Source of the DNA: Ziziphus jujuba | Lineage: Eukaryota > Streptophyta > Magnoliopsida > Rosales > Rhamnaceae | Direction of reading: 5' to 3' | NCBI RefSeq assembly: GCF_031755915.1 | Contig: NC_083380.1 | Span: forward strand, 16,077,001-16,141,000 | Length of the DNA stretch: 64,000 nucleotides | Position numbers and translations under genes: made by a program | Shown: positions 13,910 through 25,965 of the stretch, piece after piece | Layout: each line of letters starts with the position of its first letter | How positions within the stretch are numbered: the first letter of the stretch is position 1 | Notes under the pieces: generated by a model | The model's input: only the letters and a program-made list of their open reading frames with translations | What the model was told of the DNA's origin: nothing | The model's database searches: none

Positions 13910-14932
13910 ATGATCACCAAACATCAAAGCCACATAAAAGCCATGCTTAAATTAGCAAAGCTTCTTCAGTCCAGAGGCTTTCATGTCACTTTTGTGAACA
14001 CCGAGTCCAACCACAAACGATTTCTTAAATCTCTAGGTCCTGACTCCCTCCAAGGCTTGTCTGATTTCCGATTCGAAACAATTCCGAATGGCCTCCCTCC
14101 ATCTGATAATGATGCCACCCAAGATGATAGCTCATGTGCATTAGAGGTCCCCCATGATAGGACTCTAGATAGGTATTCCATTAACAGTGTATAACTGTTC
14201 TCTAGGATGTGTTTAGCCATACCGGTTTTTGAATTGGCTTGTCTATCGGATAACGATGCATGTACTGGCAATAAAGCCATGACCTTGTACTTATTCATCC
14301 TCTGTTCTTGAGAATAATAAAAAGCACAATTTACTTTATGCATCCTTGCCTCTGTGCTTTCACAAGAGGACATGTTTGCTCTTTGTAAAGTCATCCAAGG
14401 GGACATGTTGGCTCCGTTTCGTAGCCTCCTAAAAAGGCTCAACGATAACATGCCCCCGATTACAAACATTGTTTCCGACGCTACCATGTTGTCGTTCACT
14501 ATTGCAGCTGGACAAGAGTCCTTCATGGGCATGAAATAGTGTCATACTGTGGTGGAAACGTTAGACCATCAGCCAAGTAAAGTCAAAACACACAAATTTC
14601 CTCGAAAGTACGAAATGGAGTTCAAAACTTCAAATTTCTTCTACCTCTAATATCAATATATATATATATATATAGTGGCCATTCTTCACCGAGCGGCAAA
14701 CGAACTGCCGGTATGCTTGCAAGGAATGGAGAGTAGGCATGGAGATCAAGAATGATGCCAAGAGAGATGAGATTGAAAAACTTGTGAGAGAGTTGATGGG
14801 GGAAGAGAAAGGAAAAGAAATGTAAAATAAGGCATTGGAGTGGAAGAAATTGGCCCAAGAAGCTACTGCTCCAAATGGTTCTTCCTCTTAAACTTGGACA
14901 CTTTGGTGAAACGAATGCTTAAAAATACTTAG
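13910..14932 (+). pseudogene. UGT85-type glycosyltransferase pseudogene 1
   Basis: The exon 1 remnant (13910-14124 and 14363 to about 14577) encodes the UGT85 N-terminal domain: [13 protein letters not shown], then FVNTE, then [12 protein letters not shown]. Against the intact gene at 28688 it lacks nine codons in frame just before QSH. A 238-bp solo LTR is inserted after the ATQD-like region. A 14-codon in-frame deletion removes most of the LGIP..SAC stretch, and a stop follows MGMK. The exon 2 remnant (14676-14932) starts only at WPFF..RQTNCRY, so the end of exon 1, the intron and most of exon 2, including nearly all of the PSPG sugar-donor box, are gone. Another stop lies in the C-terminal helix. 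It cannot make an active enzyme. Confidence 0.92.
14125..14362. mobile_element. 238-bp solo LTR inside UGT pseudogene 1
   Basis: Starts TGATAG and ends CTTTCA, with perfect 5-bp flanking repeats CAAGA at 14120-14124 and 14363-14367. Pseudogene 3 and the intact gene have no insertion here, so its borders are well fixed. It encodes nothing; the open frame on the minus strand across it is chance. Its full-length parent is not in the window. Orientation cannot be set without internal sequence. Confidence 0.9.
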
Positions 14933-17065
14933 ATACGAAATACCAAATTAAGGTTATATTAATTGACTCTGCCATATGTTCTAAGAAGCCAAGATATAGT
15001 TTCTATATTTCTAAAAATTCCAATAATACTATATATATATATTTTTATCATTTAAGCAATTTCCTGCGTCCGCTATCTTGAATTGATAATATGCATGAGT
15101 AATCTCACTTGACAATAATACGATTTTATTTCAAAAACGCTCTTTGTTATCAGATGATAAAGCACCAATCGCCAGTTAGCAATTATAATAATAATAATAA
15201 TAATAATTAGGATTAAAAGGTTTTACTTTTTGCTATTAGAATTTTAATATTAAAAGATTAAAAAATGAAATACAATAAATGCGCCAAATTAATATTAGTC
15301 TTTCTAATGTGGAAATTAGCCACACCCATTTACATCTCATTCAAAACTTTCATCTTCTTTCTTTTGGTAAGCTAAAGCCAAAATTACACCAGCTGCCAAG
15401 TTGCAGAAGGAATAAAAGAAAAGTTGGAAAAATGAAAACGGTAGGATCATAAAGCCAATTAGAAGCCACGATTCGGATTATCTACTCTGCAATTTCAGGC
15501 CCAAGTTTGTCAGCGACATCAACTTTTACACTCCATTACACAAATAACATTATTACACATCGAAAAAAAATAAACCAAGCCTAAGTAATAATTTTCTTGC
15601 TATCCAATATCCCAAATAATATATTTTTTTAAGTAATCAAACTTTTGAACAATTTGAAAATTGTTTAATTCATCTCCAAAATTATTTGGTCATATATGTC
15701 TGAACCATTTCAAAATGTTAATTTGGTTGCACTTTATAAATTTAATCAATCAATGTCCTCACTAGAAATTTTATATAAGGATAAAATATAAATGTAGTGC
15801 AACTACTACTTTACTTTATAATTTGTGGCTACTTAATTTGACTCTGAACTAGATAGCCATTTGGATAAAAAGGACTCCTTTTTGGCAATTCTTTGAACAT
15901 ATACGGAAAATTGGGAAATCAAAGAAATGATCACATATCATACAGATATGTGATGGTTCTAGTCCCATTATTTATCCAGCAGCAGACGCAACTAAGTTTT
16001 TTTGAACGGAATGACGTATCTAAATTTGCAACTTCATCTACATAAAAGAAGGTTGAAAATATGTAAAACGATTTTTTTTTTTTTCTTGATGAAATAAATA
16101 AACCAACAAATTACTAGCTAGCAAACAAAATCTAAATATTAATGATCCAGATGAGATTTGTGATGTTTCTAGTCTCATCATTAATCCAGAAAGAGAAGTA
16201 AAGTTTGCAGGCTTATTTCACTGTCGGGATGAATCAGTCAGAGGCGGACCCACATAGGGTCCGAAGGGACACGTGCCCCTCCTCAAAGTTTTTATGAGAT
16301 GAAAATTTTATTGTTTGTTTTATCAGATTATCGTTTTATCCCAATACAAATGAAGTGTGTGCCCCTCACCTTTTATCTCTTCTACAGTTTGATTTTTTTC
16401 TTTTTTCTTTTACCTTTTTTTTTTGTTTTTTTGTTTTTTGGTCTTAATCCCTTTTTCTTTATCACATCTCTACATTATTTTTATTTATCTTTCTTATATA
16501 TAACCATAATTATGATATTATCTATAATATACTTAACAATATAATACTTATTTAACTTATATTTTTAATATAATATTATTATACAAGCATATTGTTGAAT
16601 GCAATTATTTAATTGTAAAAAACTATTTACAGTATAATTATTTAAATTTTGTTTGAATTTTAAGCTGTTATCTTTTTAATTGCACATATTCTTGTTTTTT
16701 TTTTTCCTACTTTTCCATTACTTGTTTAAATCCTAACAAAATCACAATTTTGTTTTTATTTTGCAATTTATATTCTATTTATTCTTTCAATATGCACAAA
16801 ATTCGTTATTTTCTGCCAAACTAGCTTTTTTTAAAGATACTGCCAAAGTACTTAACATCATATTTTTCTATGTAGAAAAAAATTGAAAAACGATTTAACA
16901 GTTAATTTGCTTAATATTCTATTTAATTTGACTACAAACAAAAATGTTACATTTTTTTTTTTAATATATGTTTGTATTTCTCAACACCATAAATTGGAAA
17001 AAAGAAAAAATCTAAGTGTTATTATATAATGTTAGTAGGAGATTTTTGTTGAGTCTACCACAAAT
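14933..17065. other. AT-rich intergenic region, possible degraded hAT end near 16235
   Basis: No gene is seen in over 2 kb. It contains (AAT)n near 15185-15210, poly-T runs near 16070 and 16410, and many stops in all frames. A stretch starting CAGAGGCGGACCCAC (about 16239-16253), followed by GTGCCCCTCC, resembles the terminal sequence of plant hAT-type elements. No matching inverted end was found nearby, so it would be a truncated copy. Confidence 0.5.
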
Positions 17066-19832
17066 TGTCAGGACCGGCCAAAATTCCCCACCGGAACCCT
17101 AGACAAGCCCTGATCTCAGGGAAACCCTACCGGATCCTCTAATGGAAAATTCGGCAGAACCTTCCCTAAGGGTTGGACTTACCACAAATTTCCTGCACTA
17201 AAAACACACTTCTATATTCTTCCCCTTACTCCTCCCACAATACTACAAGTTGAATCCACAAATTTACAGCACTCCAAATGAATAACAGCAATCCAGTGCA
17301 TAATTAATACATAAATGTCCGAAACAGTATACAGAGCTTCATGAAATACTATTAAGCATAGAATACAACAAGGATGAAAGAAATATTACAATTGAAATAA
17401 ATGAAGACAAAGGTAACTTCTCGAACTACGACAGCGATAGAGATTTGGTTCACTCCGGAAGAACGTCTACCACCCCTTGCACCTAAGGGAACGGAATTTA
17501 AAAATGTGATATGCTAATCATCTCAGTGAGTGACCCTATCTACTGAACACTTTTAATATTAATAATATAACAAATAAAGGAACTTAATTAATACCAACGA
17601 TTAAATACATAATAAATAATAAACAATTGAAAGTAATAATTTCACTCAAAACCCTCATTATTCACTCCGTTGGAAATGTTCCCTTTTTAAAACATTTTCA
17701 CAAAACCCGATAATCGTATTTCCCGAAAACCAAGGGATCAATTAATTTAATAAACAATAGATAAATACCCCAAATATAAATAAAATGTAATAAAATATAA
17801 TAAATAATTTTTGAACACTTTGGGGTTTGAAATTTCTATCCGAAAATTTATACTTGACGCACCATACCATATACCAGTGATGCCCTCCGATACCCAGCGT
17901 CTCGAGCACCGACTGGCGGGGAGATTAAAGAGAGAAACTTGCATACAGTACTTCGGCGTCCCGACAGTACCGCTGCTGAAACCATCATCCTGGCCACGGA
18001 GGGGGGCGGCTATGTGCACTATATAAAACTTGCCTGCCCTCGGTCCAATGGCAACTCACAAGAGACATAATAACTTGCGCGCTAACCACATATACAACCA
18101 GAACACCAATACTGTATTAGTGCGTCTAAAATAATTATTAAATTTCTTATTACCGTACCGATTTTCCAAAAATCACCATGGGAAATATACCAGTTTCAAA
18201 TTCACCATCCCACATTTTCCTTTAATATTTCCGGTACAAAACCATCGATAATGATATACAAATAATTTTTCTCGAATCACAAAGTCCATCAAATAATATT
18301 CCACGGGCATAATTATCAAATTTAAAACCACCAATTTAAACAAATATTTTCCTTAAAATATTTAAACCAATTATGCCCAAAAAATAATATAAAAATCCAA
18401 ACACAATTAATTAACGAAAATATTTTGCTCATGTGTAATAAATATAATTAAATCACAATAATAAAAATCGGGGATTTCTTAATAACCCAAAATTTCCGTT
18501 TAGCACCAATAAACATATACGTACTTATAAAATAATATTTTTTCACAATTATAATTAAATTTCCACCACATGAGCATAATTCTAGATATCAATTTAACAC
18601 CCAATAAATATAATTAATTACCCCAAAATATTTTTAAAGATGGGTCACTCACCTGGAGCATGCAATTAACTTAAGATCCTCCATGGGATCGATTCCACGA
18701 TGCACACGTGCTCCTAAAACAACAATTCACACACAGTCAAATAAAATAATATTTTATTCGGGTAAATAATACCCGGTACCTGGGGGTTAAACACAAACGT
18801 TAACCAAAATTGATGAGTAATATACCGAATCGAAGCTTGAGTGACAAGGATTACGAATCCAGTCTTACTTCCTAGAGATCGGACCCGAGGTGGCCGGAAT
18901 CTCGCCGGAAAACTCTCGGCCTTTAGAGCCTCGATTCTCCCAAACCGTCGTGAATTGGAGGAAAAGGACACCGGATTTGGATTCGAGGGGTCAGAATTAG
19001 TGGGGAGGGATAGGCGGTGCAACTGGGTACTCATCGGAATAGTGATTTTCGGCGAGCCGCCGCGGTCACCGGCAACCGTCGCCGCCGCCGGCACGTCCGA
19101 TGGCCGATGGCTGAGATTTTTGGGAGTTTTGTAGATCGAGGGGAGAGGGTTCCAACGGGACCGGTGGTGAGGCAAACAAAGGCCGGACGGCGAAGATATC
19201 TGGGTTTGAAGATTTTCTGCCCCTCGCCGGAAAATACTCCGATCCCACCGCGTCGGAGGTCCGATGGCCGTGAAATTTGGTGGGTAGGCCGAAATTCCCA
19301 CGGGTGAGAGGCCGGTCAGGGGCGTATGGCTTGGGGTGGCCGAAAATTGGGCAAATCAGCGGTGGCCGGTGGTGGAAGGGAAAAAATGCCGTCGCCGGAA
19401 AATGCTCCGATCCGGGCACGTCGCCAGTCAGTTGGCCATGAAATTTGGGTGATCGGTCGGAATTGAGGAGATGGTGAGGGGTGGCTGGCACGTGTGGCTA
19501 TGAACTCGTATTGACGAGCACTTTACAATCATACAAAAGTCAAAGCAAAATTCTACAACTATAAAAAGTCAACTCCCGACACCTTTTGGACAGTTTGCAC
19601 CTCAACCTGTTTTGCCCATAACTTCCAAAGCATAGCTCCATTTTCGACGTGCTACTAGTTTACGAACTCGTGCCAACGTGTACTTCGTAATGATACCTCA
19701 GTCAACCTAGAATTCCATCCGAGTCAAAAAGTCAACTTTTAACCCCTTGGTCAACGGTCAAAGTCAACGATCAACGGTCAACCTCGGTTAAAGTTGAAAA
19801 ATTTCCGTTGCACTTTGGGATGGGATGTTACA
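17066..19832 (+). mobile_element. Family R solo LTR, copy C (2.8 kb)
   Basis: Begins TGTCAGGACCGG and ends GGGATGTTACA, flanked by perfect 5-bp direct repeats CAAAT at 17061-17065 and 19833-19837. This is the cleanest copy for defining the family borders. It carries the conserved TATATACCAG block (about 17850-18012), a GC-rich block (about 18840-19490) and the GTCAAC-rich tail. The long open frames here on both strands (for example 18714-19301, minus) overlap each other and match only the other copies of the repeat. They are not treated as genes. Confidence 0.93.
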
Positions 19833-19882
19833 CAAATGGTACCTCTTGGAACAGTTTCCTACATTTGCCTATGAGGTCATCA

Positions 19883-20435
19883 TAGAGCTGTAAGTAGGCT
19901 CAAGTAGTTCATAAATTAAAAAGCTCGGCTCATTCTTATCATGCTCGAACTCAATTTGTAAAAATGTTATGTCGATCTTAAATAAGAAAAGAAGCTTGTG
20001 AGCCAATCTTAAACAATAAATCGAGCTCATAAATAGCTCAATTTTGTTATTTATACGTATCCATATAAACATGATATTATGAAATTAACCAAATTGAATA
20101 TTTATAATGCATAAACAAAATTTTTACATTTTAAATTTACAAATTTTTTAAGAATAAATTAATTTTATAATAAAATTAATAGAATAAACCAAAATAATTA
20201 ATTATTAATGTTTAATTATTATTTTTAAAGAATAAACATTGAAATTTTTAAATGTTTGTATTATAATGAGCTAAGCTAAGTTAAATTCGAGCTTTTTATT
20301 AAGGAGCTAAATCGGGCTTAGATAATTTATTTCAAAATTTCATAAACTTGAGCCAAGCTTGAACATTACGAAAATCATGTGAGCTAAGCTTGAAAATGGT
20401 AATACTCAACTCAAATCAGCTCATTTACACCCTTA
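19883..20435. mobile_element. MITE-like element, hAT-type ends likely
   Basis: The outer ends are imperfect inverted repeats: TAGAGCTGTAAGTAGGCTCA at the left against the complement of GCTCATTTACACCCTTA at the right. The interior is AT-rich with repeated AGCTCG/GAGCT words, a common feature of short hAT-like plant elements. Eight-base flanks are only partly alike (GGTCATCA and AATGATCA), so the family call is tentative. No protein is encoded. Confidence 0.6.
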
Positions 20436-21489
20436 AATGATCATGAGGCATGAAAATTTATGTGCACTAGTCAATATTCTTTTTTCGTTTTTCTATTTTA
20501 TTATGTAGCATTATGTATACAAAAAAATACTAGAATTACCAAAATATTTACCAAATTTATCTTTCAAATAACGTAGCAGATGATATGATAATATTTAATT
20601 GATTTATTTTTTTTTTAATTCACTTATCTATTTAAATGTTTACTTTTCATATTTAAATTATATAAATATACCAACCAATAATATTTTAAAATATATCATT
20701 TAATAAATAAATCTAGTCGATATTTTAGTACCTAGAACATTATTAAATAAATACATGGTTTATACATATTATTCGATTTTGCTATTATGGTAACCTTGCC
20801 CTCCTTTCGATGGATAATGGCTGTCCAATTACTAAGTGATTATGTGTAATCGCCATCCAATTACTGCAACTGCATTGCTTGGACAATGATAAATTGCTCA
20901 CAATATAGTGGGTATGTCACTGAAATTTATGTCCATCATATATAAACCATAATATGATATTATCATTCAATTTATTTGAATTATTATAAGTTCCCATTCT
21001 AGGGGTATTATTTAATAGATCTAATTTTTTTTTAATTTTATCATATGCTCACATCAAACATGGAAATCCTAATCTCAGTCCCCCTCACTAAACGGGTCTT
21101 AAGTGAATGCCAAGGACCTTTTTTTTTTTTGCCTTTTTTTCCTAAACCACATTCCAGTTGCTTTTTATTTTATTTATTTATTTATTTATTTGTGTTGTCT
21201 TGTCTATCGATTATATTTCTGTCATCCAAGTATCTGATTCTAAATTTTTGATTTTTGAGTATGAAATATTAAAGAAAATAATAGTGAGTAGCAGAATATG
21301 ATGGATTTTTCTTTTTTTTCCTTTTTCCCTAAGTATATAGTATGTAACTATGTATGAAGTTCTGACATGTGAACAACTAAAGATATATATATATATATAT
21401 TTTCTTTTAACGATGTATATGGTGTGTAATAAAGCAAGTATCTCAATTTTGAAAATTCTAAAATTTGATAATAACAAAGCACCAGAATA
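20436..21489. other. AT-rich intergenic region, no gene seen
   Basis: Frequent stops in every frame, a poly-T run near 21120 and a short (TTTA)n tract near 21165-21190. The right edge, GAATA at 21485-21489, is the left target-site duplication of the copia element that follows. Nothing else is recognisable. Confidence 0.6.
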
Positions 21490-21664
21490 TGAGATTTAGA
21501 GAAAATATGGTACAAAGGCTTAATGATTCTCATTCATTGTTGCAGCTATTTATACAGAGTACAAGAAAACTGGTATGGAAATACAACAGCAGTTATGGTA
21601 AGTGTAATATTACAGTATCACAATATACTACTATTTACATATGAGCACATGTATTCCTTATATG
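21490..21664 (-). repeat. 3' LTR of the copia element
   Basis: Near-identical to 26786-26960. It starts TGAGATTTAG on the plus strand. Its inner end carries two substitutions in the terminal bases next to the polypurine tract. Confidence 0.9.
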
Positions 21665-22400
21665 CCCCCACAAGATGGAGGCACCATCGAAGACTCCAAT
21701 CTTGGATCGGAGAGATAAGAAAGGAGAGCAAGGTAGTGATTTAGTGAACATATCAGCGAGTTGATCCGCAGAAGAGACATGAGACACAAAAAGAAGGCCA
21801 CGAATAACTTGATCATGAACAAAGTGAAAATCAATTGAGATATGCTTCATTTTTGAGTGAAACATCAGATTGGAACACAAGTAGGTGGCACCAATGTTGT
21901 CATAATAAATAGTAGGATGTGGAGAGCAAAGGATGTCAAGTTCATAGAGAAGATAGCGCACCCAGCATAACTCAGCAGCAGTAGAGGCAACAGATCACTA
22001 TTAAGCTTCAGTGGAAGATCGAGCAACAGATCGTTGCTTCGCAGATTGCCAGGAAATGGGGTTGGTGCAAGAAAGACAAGATAAGCACTAGTAGAAGTCC
22101 GATCATCCTTATTTCCCGCCCAATCAGCATCGCTAAAGGCATGTAAAGATAGAGGATAATGTTTTCGAAGAAAAAAATCCATGAGTGAGAGTACCTTTTA
22201 AATATCGAAGAACTCGTTTGACCGCACTCCAACGAAGAGAGGTAGACTTGTGCATGAATTGAGATAACTTATTCACAATAAAGGCAATGTTAGGTCATGT
22301 AAAAGATATATTGATGACTGCTATGAACTTGACAATACTCAATTGCACTTGGAAGATTAGAACCATCAAGCAAGGATAAAGAGACACCGATGGCTACAGG
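21665..22400 (-). pseudogene. Copia RNase H region, broken
   Basis: The minus strand encodes the copia RNase H stretch [19 protein letters not shown] (about 22080-22140), whose Asp residues belong to the active centre. A frameshift follows, then the C-terminal DQLADMFTKSLP-like stretch (about 21720-21760) that ends copia polyproteins. The reading frame changes several times, so no working enzyme is made. It runs straight into the polypurine tract and 3' LTR. Confidence 0.85.
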
Positions 22401-24200
22401 AGTCTGAACCGGTTTGGAAGCAAGCATGTTTGTACGAGAAAGAAGATCATGAATATACTGCTGTTGGGATAAGAACAAACCATTAGAAGTATGGGTGGCA
22501 TCACAGCAAGAACATAACAAAGAGAGTCAAGATCTTTAATAGAAAACCTGTCACCCAATTGAGAAATAACAGCATTAACCATAGTTAAAGAACTACCAGT
22601 AACAATAAGATCATCCACATAGACCAAAATAATCACTTGAGCATCATTATTGGAGAGGAAAAATAACGAAGTATCTGATTTGGAGTTAACAAAGCCAAGA
22701 CTGCATAAGAAGGCCCGAAGTTCATGATACCAAGCGCGTGAAGCCTTTTAAGCCCATATAAAGCTTTGTGAAGCCGATAAACATAATGTGGTTGTGTTTC
22801 ATCAACAAAGCCAGGATGTTGAGACATGTACACTGTTTCAGAGACACGGCCATAGAGGAAGGCATTATTAACATCCAGTTGTTGAAGTAGCTAATCACGA
22901 GTAAGAGCTAAACAAAGGACAATCCGTACAGTAGTTTGTTTTACAATGGGACTGAAAATTGTTGGAGTTTAGTGTGGCTTTGGGTTCACTTGGCCAAGAA
23001 TGTTGTACACAAGGTGTTAGTCTTGTGCACAACCTTTAATCCAGTTTTTGGTTTGGTGTTTAGGTGATTTTTGTGTTTGCTTTTGGTATGGTGATGTTTA
23101 ATATTGTTAGGGTTTTTGTTTAAAGGAAGAAAAAGAAGATGAAGAAGAAGAGAAGATGTTAGAGTAGGCCATACAAAACTAGACAGCACACTAATTCATT
23201 TTTGCTTTTCATTCATTTTTTTGCATATATAGATATAAAACTTTTCTAATACATGTGAGGTGTGTGTGGGACCAAATGGAAGTCTTTAAAATTCAAAATT
23301 TACACATTTCCCACACAAAATTATGATACATAACCGTTCAACCACCAGCTTCACATGTGAGTGCATAATTATGACAAGAGTTTGTGAGATTTTGAATTTC
23401 AAAAAATTGTCTCCACCTAATCTTGTACTTCTACTTTGACCAAATGGAAGGCTAGGATATCTTCATCCAAATTGCTTGAATTTTGGCATGTGGCATGTTG
23501 AAATATCAAGGATGAAATCTGGATAATATCAATCCCAAAAGAATTAGATAAGGCCTCCAATTCATCTCAAACCCGTGGGCCGTAGCTGCTGGAAATCTCA
23601 GCAGTTATGCCAATTTGCAACCTACATATCTTGGGCTTCCCAAAGCCTTTTTGAGTCATTCTTTTTTCTATGTTTTAATTTACATGTCTAATACAACATA
23701 TCCAAAAACCATACCTCATTCTAAAAGCTCAAAGAATGCCAGCCCCAAAAATGGACCTATATTATTAGAAACACTATTTCCAGCATATAGCCATTTTACA
23801 AAATAAAATCAATACCCAACAAAGAGACAATTCCTAAGCTAAATACAATAAAACTTAGGCATTCAAAATACATTAAAAGGAACATAAAACATAGACATAA
23901 ATATTGCATTAGGTCATTCAACAAAATATTTCTTTTAAAAAAAAAATGAAGGTGCAAACCTTAGTGGATTTTGGTTTGCACAAGGTGGCAAGATTACCAC
24001 CTTTTCAAAAAAAGTTTCATGGTAGTCAAAGTCAGGCCGTTGATGAAAACCTTTTGCAACTAGGTGAGCCTTATACCTCTCAATACTACCATCAGACTTC
24101 CGTTTAGTGCAAAAGACCCACTTACAACCAATAACATTCTAATGAGGTGACGGGGGAACTAAAGTCCAAGTACCATTGTTACGCAAAGCATTATATTCTT
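22401..24200 (-). pseudogene. Copia reverse transcriptase, split by a solo LTR
   Basis: The upstream part (24008-24200) reads [22 protein letters not shown] and stops at the inserted LTR. The downstream part (22959 down to about 22400) resumes with FSPIVKQTTVRIV, then QLDVNNAFLYG, VYMSQHPGFVD and LVYVDDLIVTGSS, the catalytic YVDD motif. The two halves join without loss once the insertion is removed, which fixes the insertion point. Stops (for example after LALTRD) and frameshifts show it is dead apart from the insertion. Confidence 0.9.
22960..24007 (+). mobile_element. 1.05-kb solo LTR nested in the copia reverse transcriptase
   Basis: Starts TGTTGGAGTTTAG and ends CACCTTTTCA, with AAAAT (22955-22959) and AAAAA (24008-24012) as a 5-bp duplication with one mismatch. 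The flanking copia reading frame fixes the borders to within a few bases. It has no gag or pol, only short chance frames. The start and end are typical of plant copia LTRs, but no full-length relative lies in the window. Confidence 0.82.
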
Positions 24201-25450
24201 CACTCATGGCTGTCCACCAGTAAAGAAGTTTTAATGCTTGAGTAACAGTGGTAGGTTCGATAGAGTCCATAGGAAAGGAAGAAGAAGAAAGAGCGCAGAA
24301 AAGAATTTAGGATTTGGTTTGAAAATATTATTTTTGGATTGAGTAATAATGTGCGAATGAGGCACAAGAGAAGAAGAGGATTGAGAATTAACTGATGAAT
24401 TTGCAAGCAAAGGATCGGAGTGCAAGGGAGATGGTACTGGTGGAGGCAGAGAAGCTGATGGCTCTTCAGGTGAATGGGCATCCATCGGCAATCTAGAAGG
24501 GAGTGGGGAAGACAAGGCAGGGGAGGAACCAGTAGGAGTAGATACACCAGGCGTGATTCGTGGAGTGGACGAGGTCGTAGGAAAGGAGGAAGGTATTTTG
24601 ATAATCGAAGGAAAGAGAGCAGTAGTAGAAGAAGTATTGAGAAAGTGGGAAGGAAGAGAACCATCAGATGAAAGACGGGTAAGAGAACTATAGGGAAAGG
24701 AGGATTCGACAAAGACAACATGTCGGGAATGATAAAATCAAGAGTTTACAGGGTCAAAACATCGATAGGCACTTTGATTAAGGGAGTAACCCAAAAATAT
24801 ACATGGCAAGGATTTTGGTTGTAGTTTATGGGAGGAGTAAGGTCGGAGCAAAGGATAGCATAAACAACCAAATACTCTTAGCTTAGAGTAATTGGGTGAA
24901 TAGCCAAATAATCTTTTGAAAGGGGAAATCATAGAGAGAATGGGTGTAGGAAGGTGATTAATAAGATATGTAGCCGTCTGGAAGGCAAAGGACCCAAGAG
25001 ATAATGGAAGATTTGATTTATGTAAAAGTGTAAGGCCAGTTTCAACAATATAACGATGACAGCATTCTGAAATCCCATTATGTTGTGGGGTATACGAGGG
25101 AGTTAGAAAGTGAGAGATGCCAGAGGTTTCAAAATAAGACTTTAATTTAAGAAATTCACTGCCGTTGTCAGAGTAAAAGGATTTAATTTTTTTATTGGAG
25201 AACTTTTCAACAATAGCATGAAATTTAAGAAAGATAATGGAGACATCAAATTTGTTTTTAATTGGATAAAACCACATTTATTTGGTGTAGTGATCAACAA
25301 ATAGAAGATAATAACAAAAACCATCATGTGAGGGGATAGGTGAAGGACCCTAGACATTGGAATATATTCATTCTAAAGGAGAGGAACTAGAAATAGTATA
25401 ATTGTAGAACGGCAACTTATGCATCTTATTACAATGGCAGGAATTACAAG
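24201..25450 (-). pseudogene. Copia integrase and linker region
   Basis: The 180-residue frame at 24738-25277 is the rve integrase core: YSDNGSEFLKLKSYF holds the second catalytic Asp, and TPQHNGISE holds the catalytic Glu. KLRVFGCLCYPLLRPY and CIFLGYS, usual after a copia integrase core, follow. The first catalytic Asp region (about 25350) reads NV-stop-GPSP, so that Asp is lost to Asn and the Trp to a stop. The Ser/Pro-rich stretch 24231-24720 is the variable linker before reverse transcriptase. Confidence 0.88.
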
Positions 25451-25965
25451 AGGAAAAGTGGGTCTTAGGTAACATAGGTAAGTGATATTTGAAAACTAAG
25501 TGATGTAGACTTTTAGATGATGGATAACCTAAGCGGTCATGCCAATATTAAACTGGAACTTTGACAGCACTGAAAGTGAAAGAAGAGCGAAAAGGAGCAA
25601 ATTAATGGAGAGGCCATTCATAGATACCATCTTTACTTTTGCCTGCTTGTAGACGTGCCCCCGTACGAAGATCCTTCACATAAAAACAAGAAGGGAAAAA
25701 TTCAATGGAAATATTATTAGACAAGCATAATTGAGAAACAGATAAAAGGTTCTTTTGCATAGCAGGAACACATAAGACAGGCAAAAGCAAAAAAGATTTA
25801 TTAGAAGAAGAAAGTTTCATAGAGCCAATACGAGTAATAGGGTGTGTTTTACCATCACCAGTCATAATCTCTTCGGTGCCATCAAAATCAGAATGCAATG
25901 AGAGATTAGAGAGATCAGAAGTGATGTGGTAGGAGGCGCCCGAGTCTACAAGCTAAGACGAGTCA
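25451..25965 (-). pseudogene. Copia protease and pre-integrase region
   Basis: The minus strand reads LVDSGASYHITSDLSNLSLHSDFDG (about 25880-25955), the retropepsin active-site motif DSGA, with the Trp usually found three residues before it changed to a stop. The frame continues as the gag-pre-integrase stretch VPAMQKNLLSVSQLC and YEWPLH (25602-25898). The zinc-binding HHCC part lies further along in broken frames. Confidence 0.85.

Noticed and set aside
13981..14532. 183-residue minus-strand frame
   Set aside because: It is antisense to the UGT pseudogene 1 exon and runs through the nested solo LTR. Its residues are the shadow of the UGT coding strand.
14652..14675. (AT)n runs here and near 3713, 9498, 21379, 27285 and 29249 as possible regulatory sites
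   Set aside because: They are ordinary microsatellites in AT-rich plant DNA, with no motif or position pointing to function.
18714..19491. Long overlapping open frames on both strands (195 and 141 residues) in family R copy C, with counterparts in copy B
   Set aside because: They share sequence only because the repeat copies share DNA, the two strands are equally open in a GC-rich block, copy A has stops, and no domain is recognisable.
24474..24671. 65-residue Arg/Ser/Gly-rich plus-strand frame
   Set aside because: It is antisense to the Ser/Pro-rich linker of the copia polyprotein.
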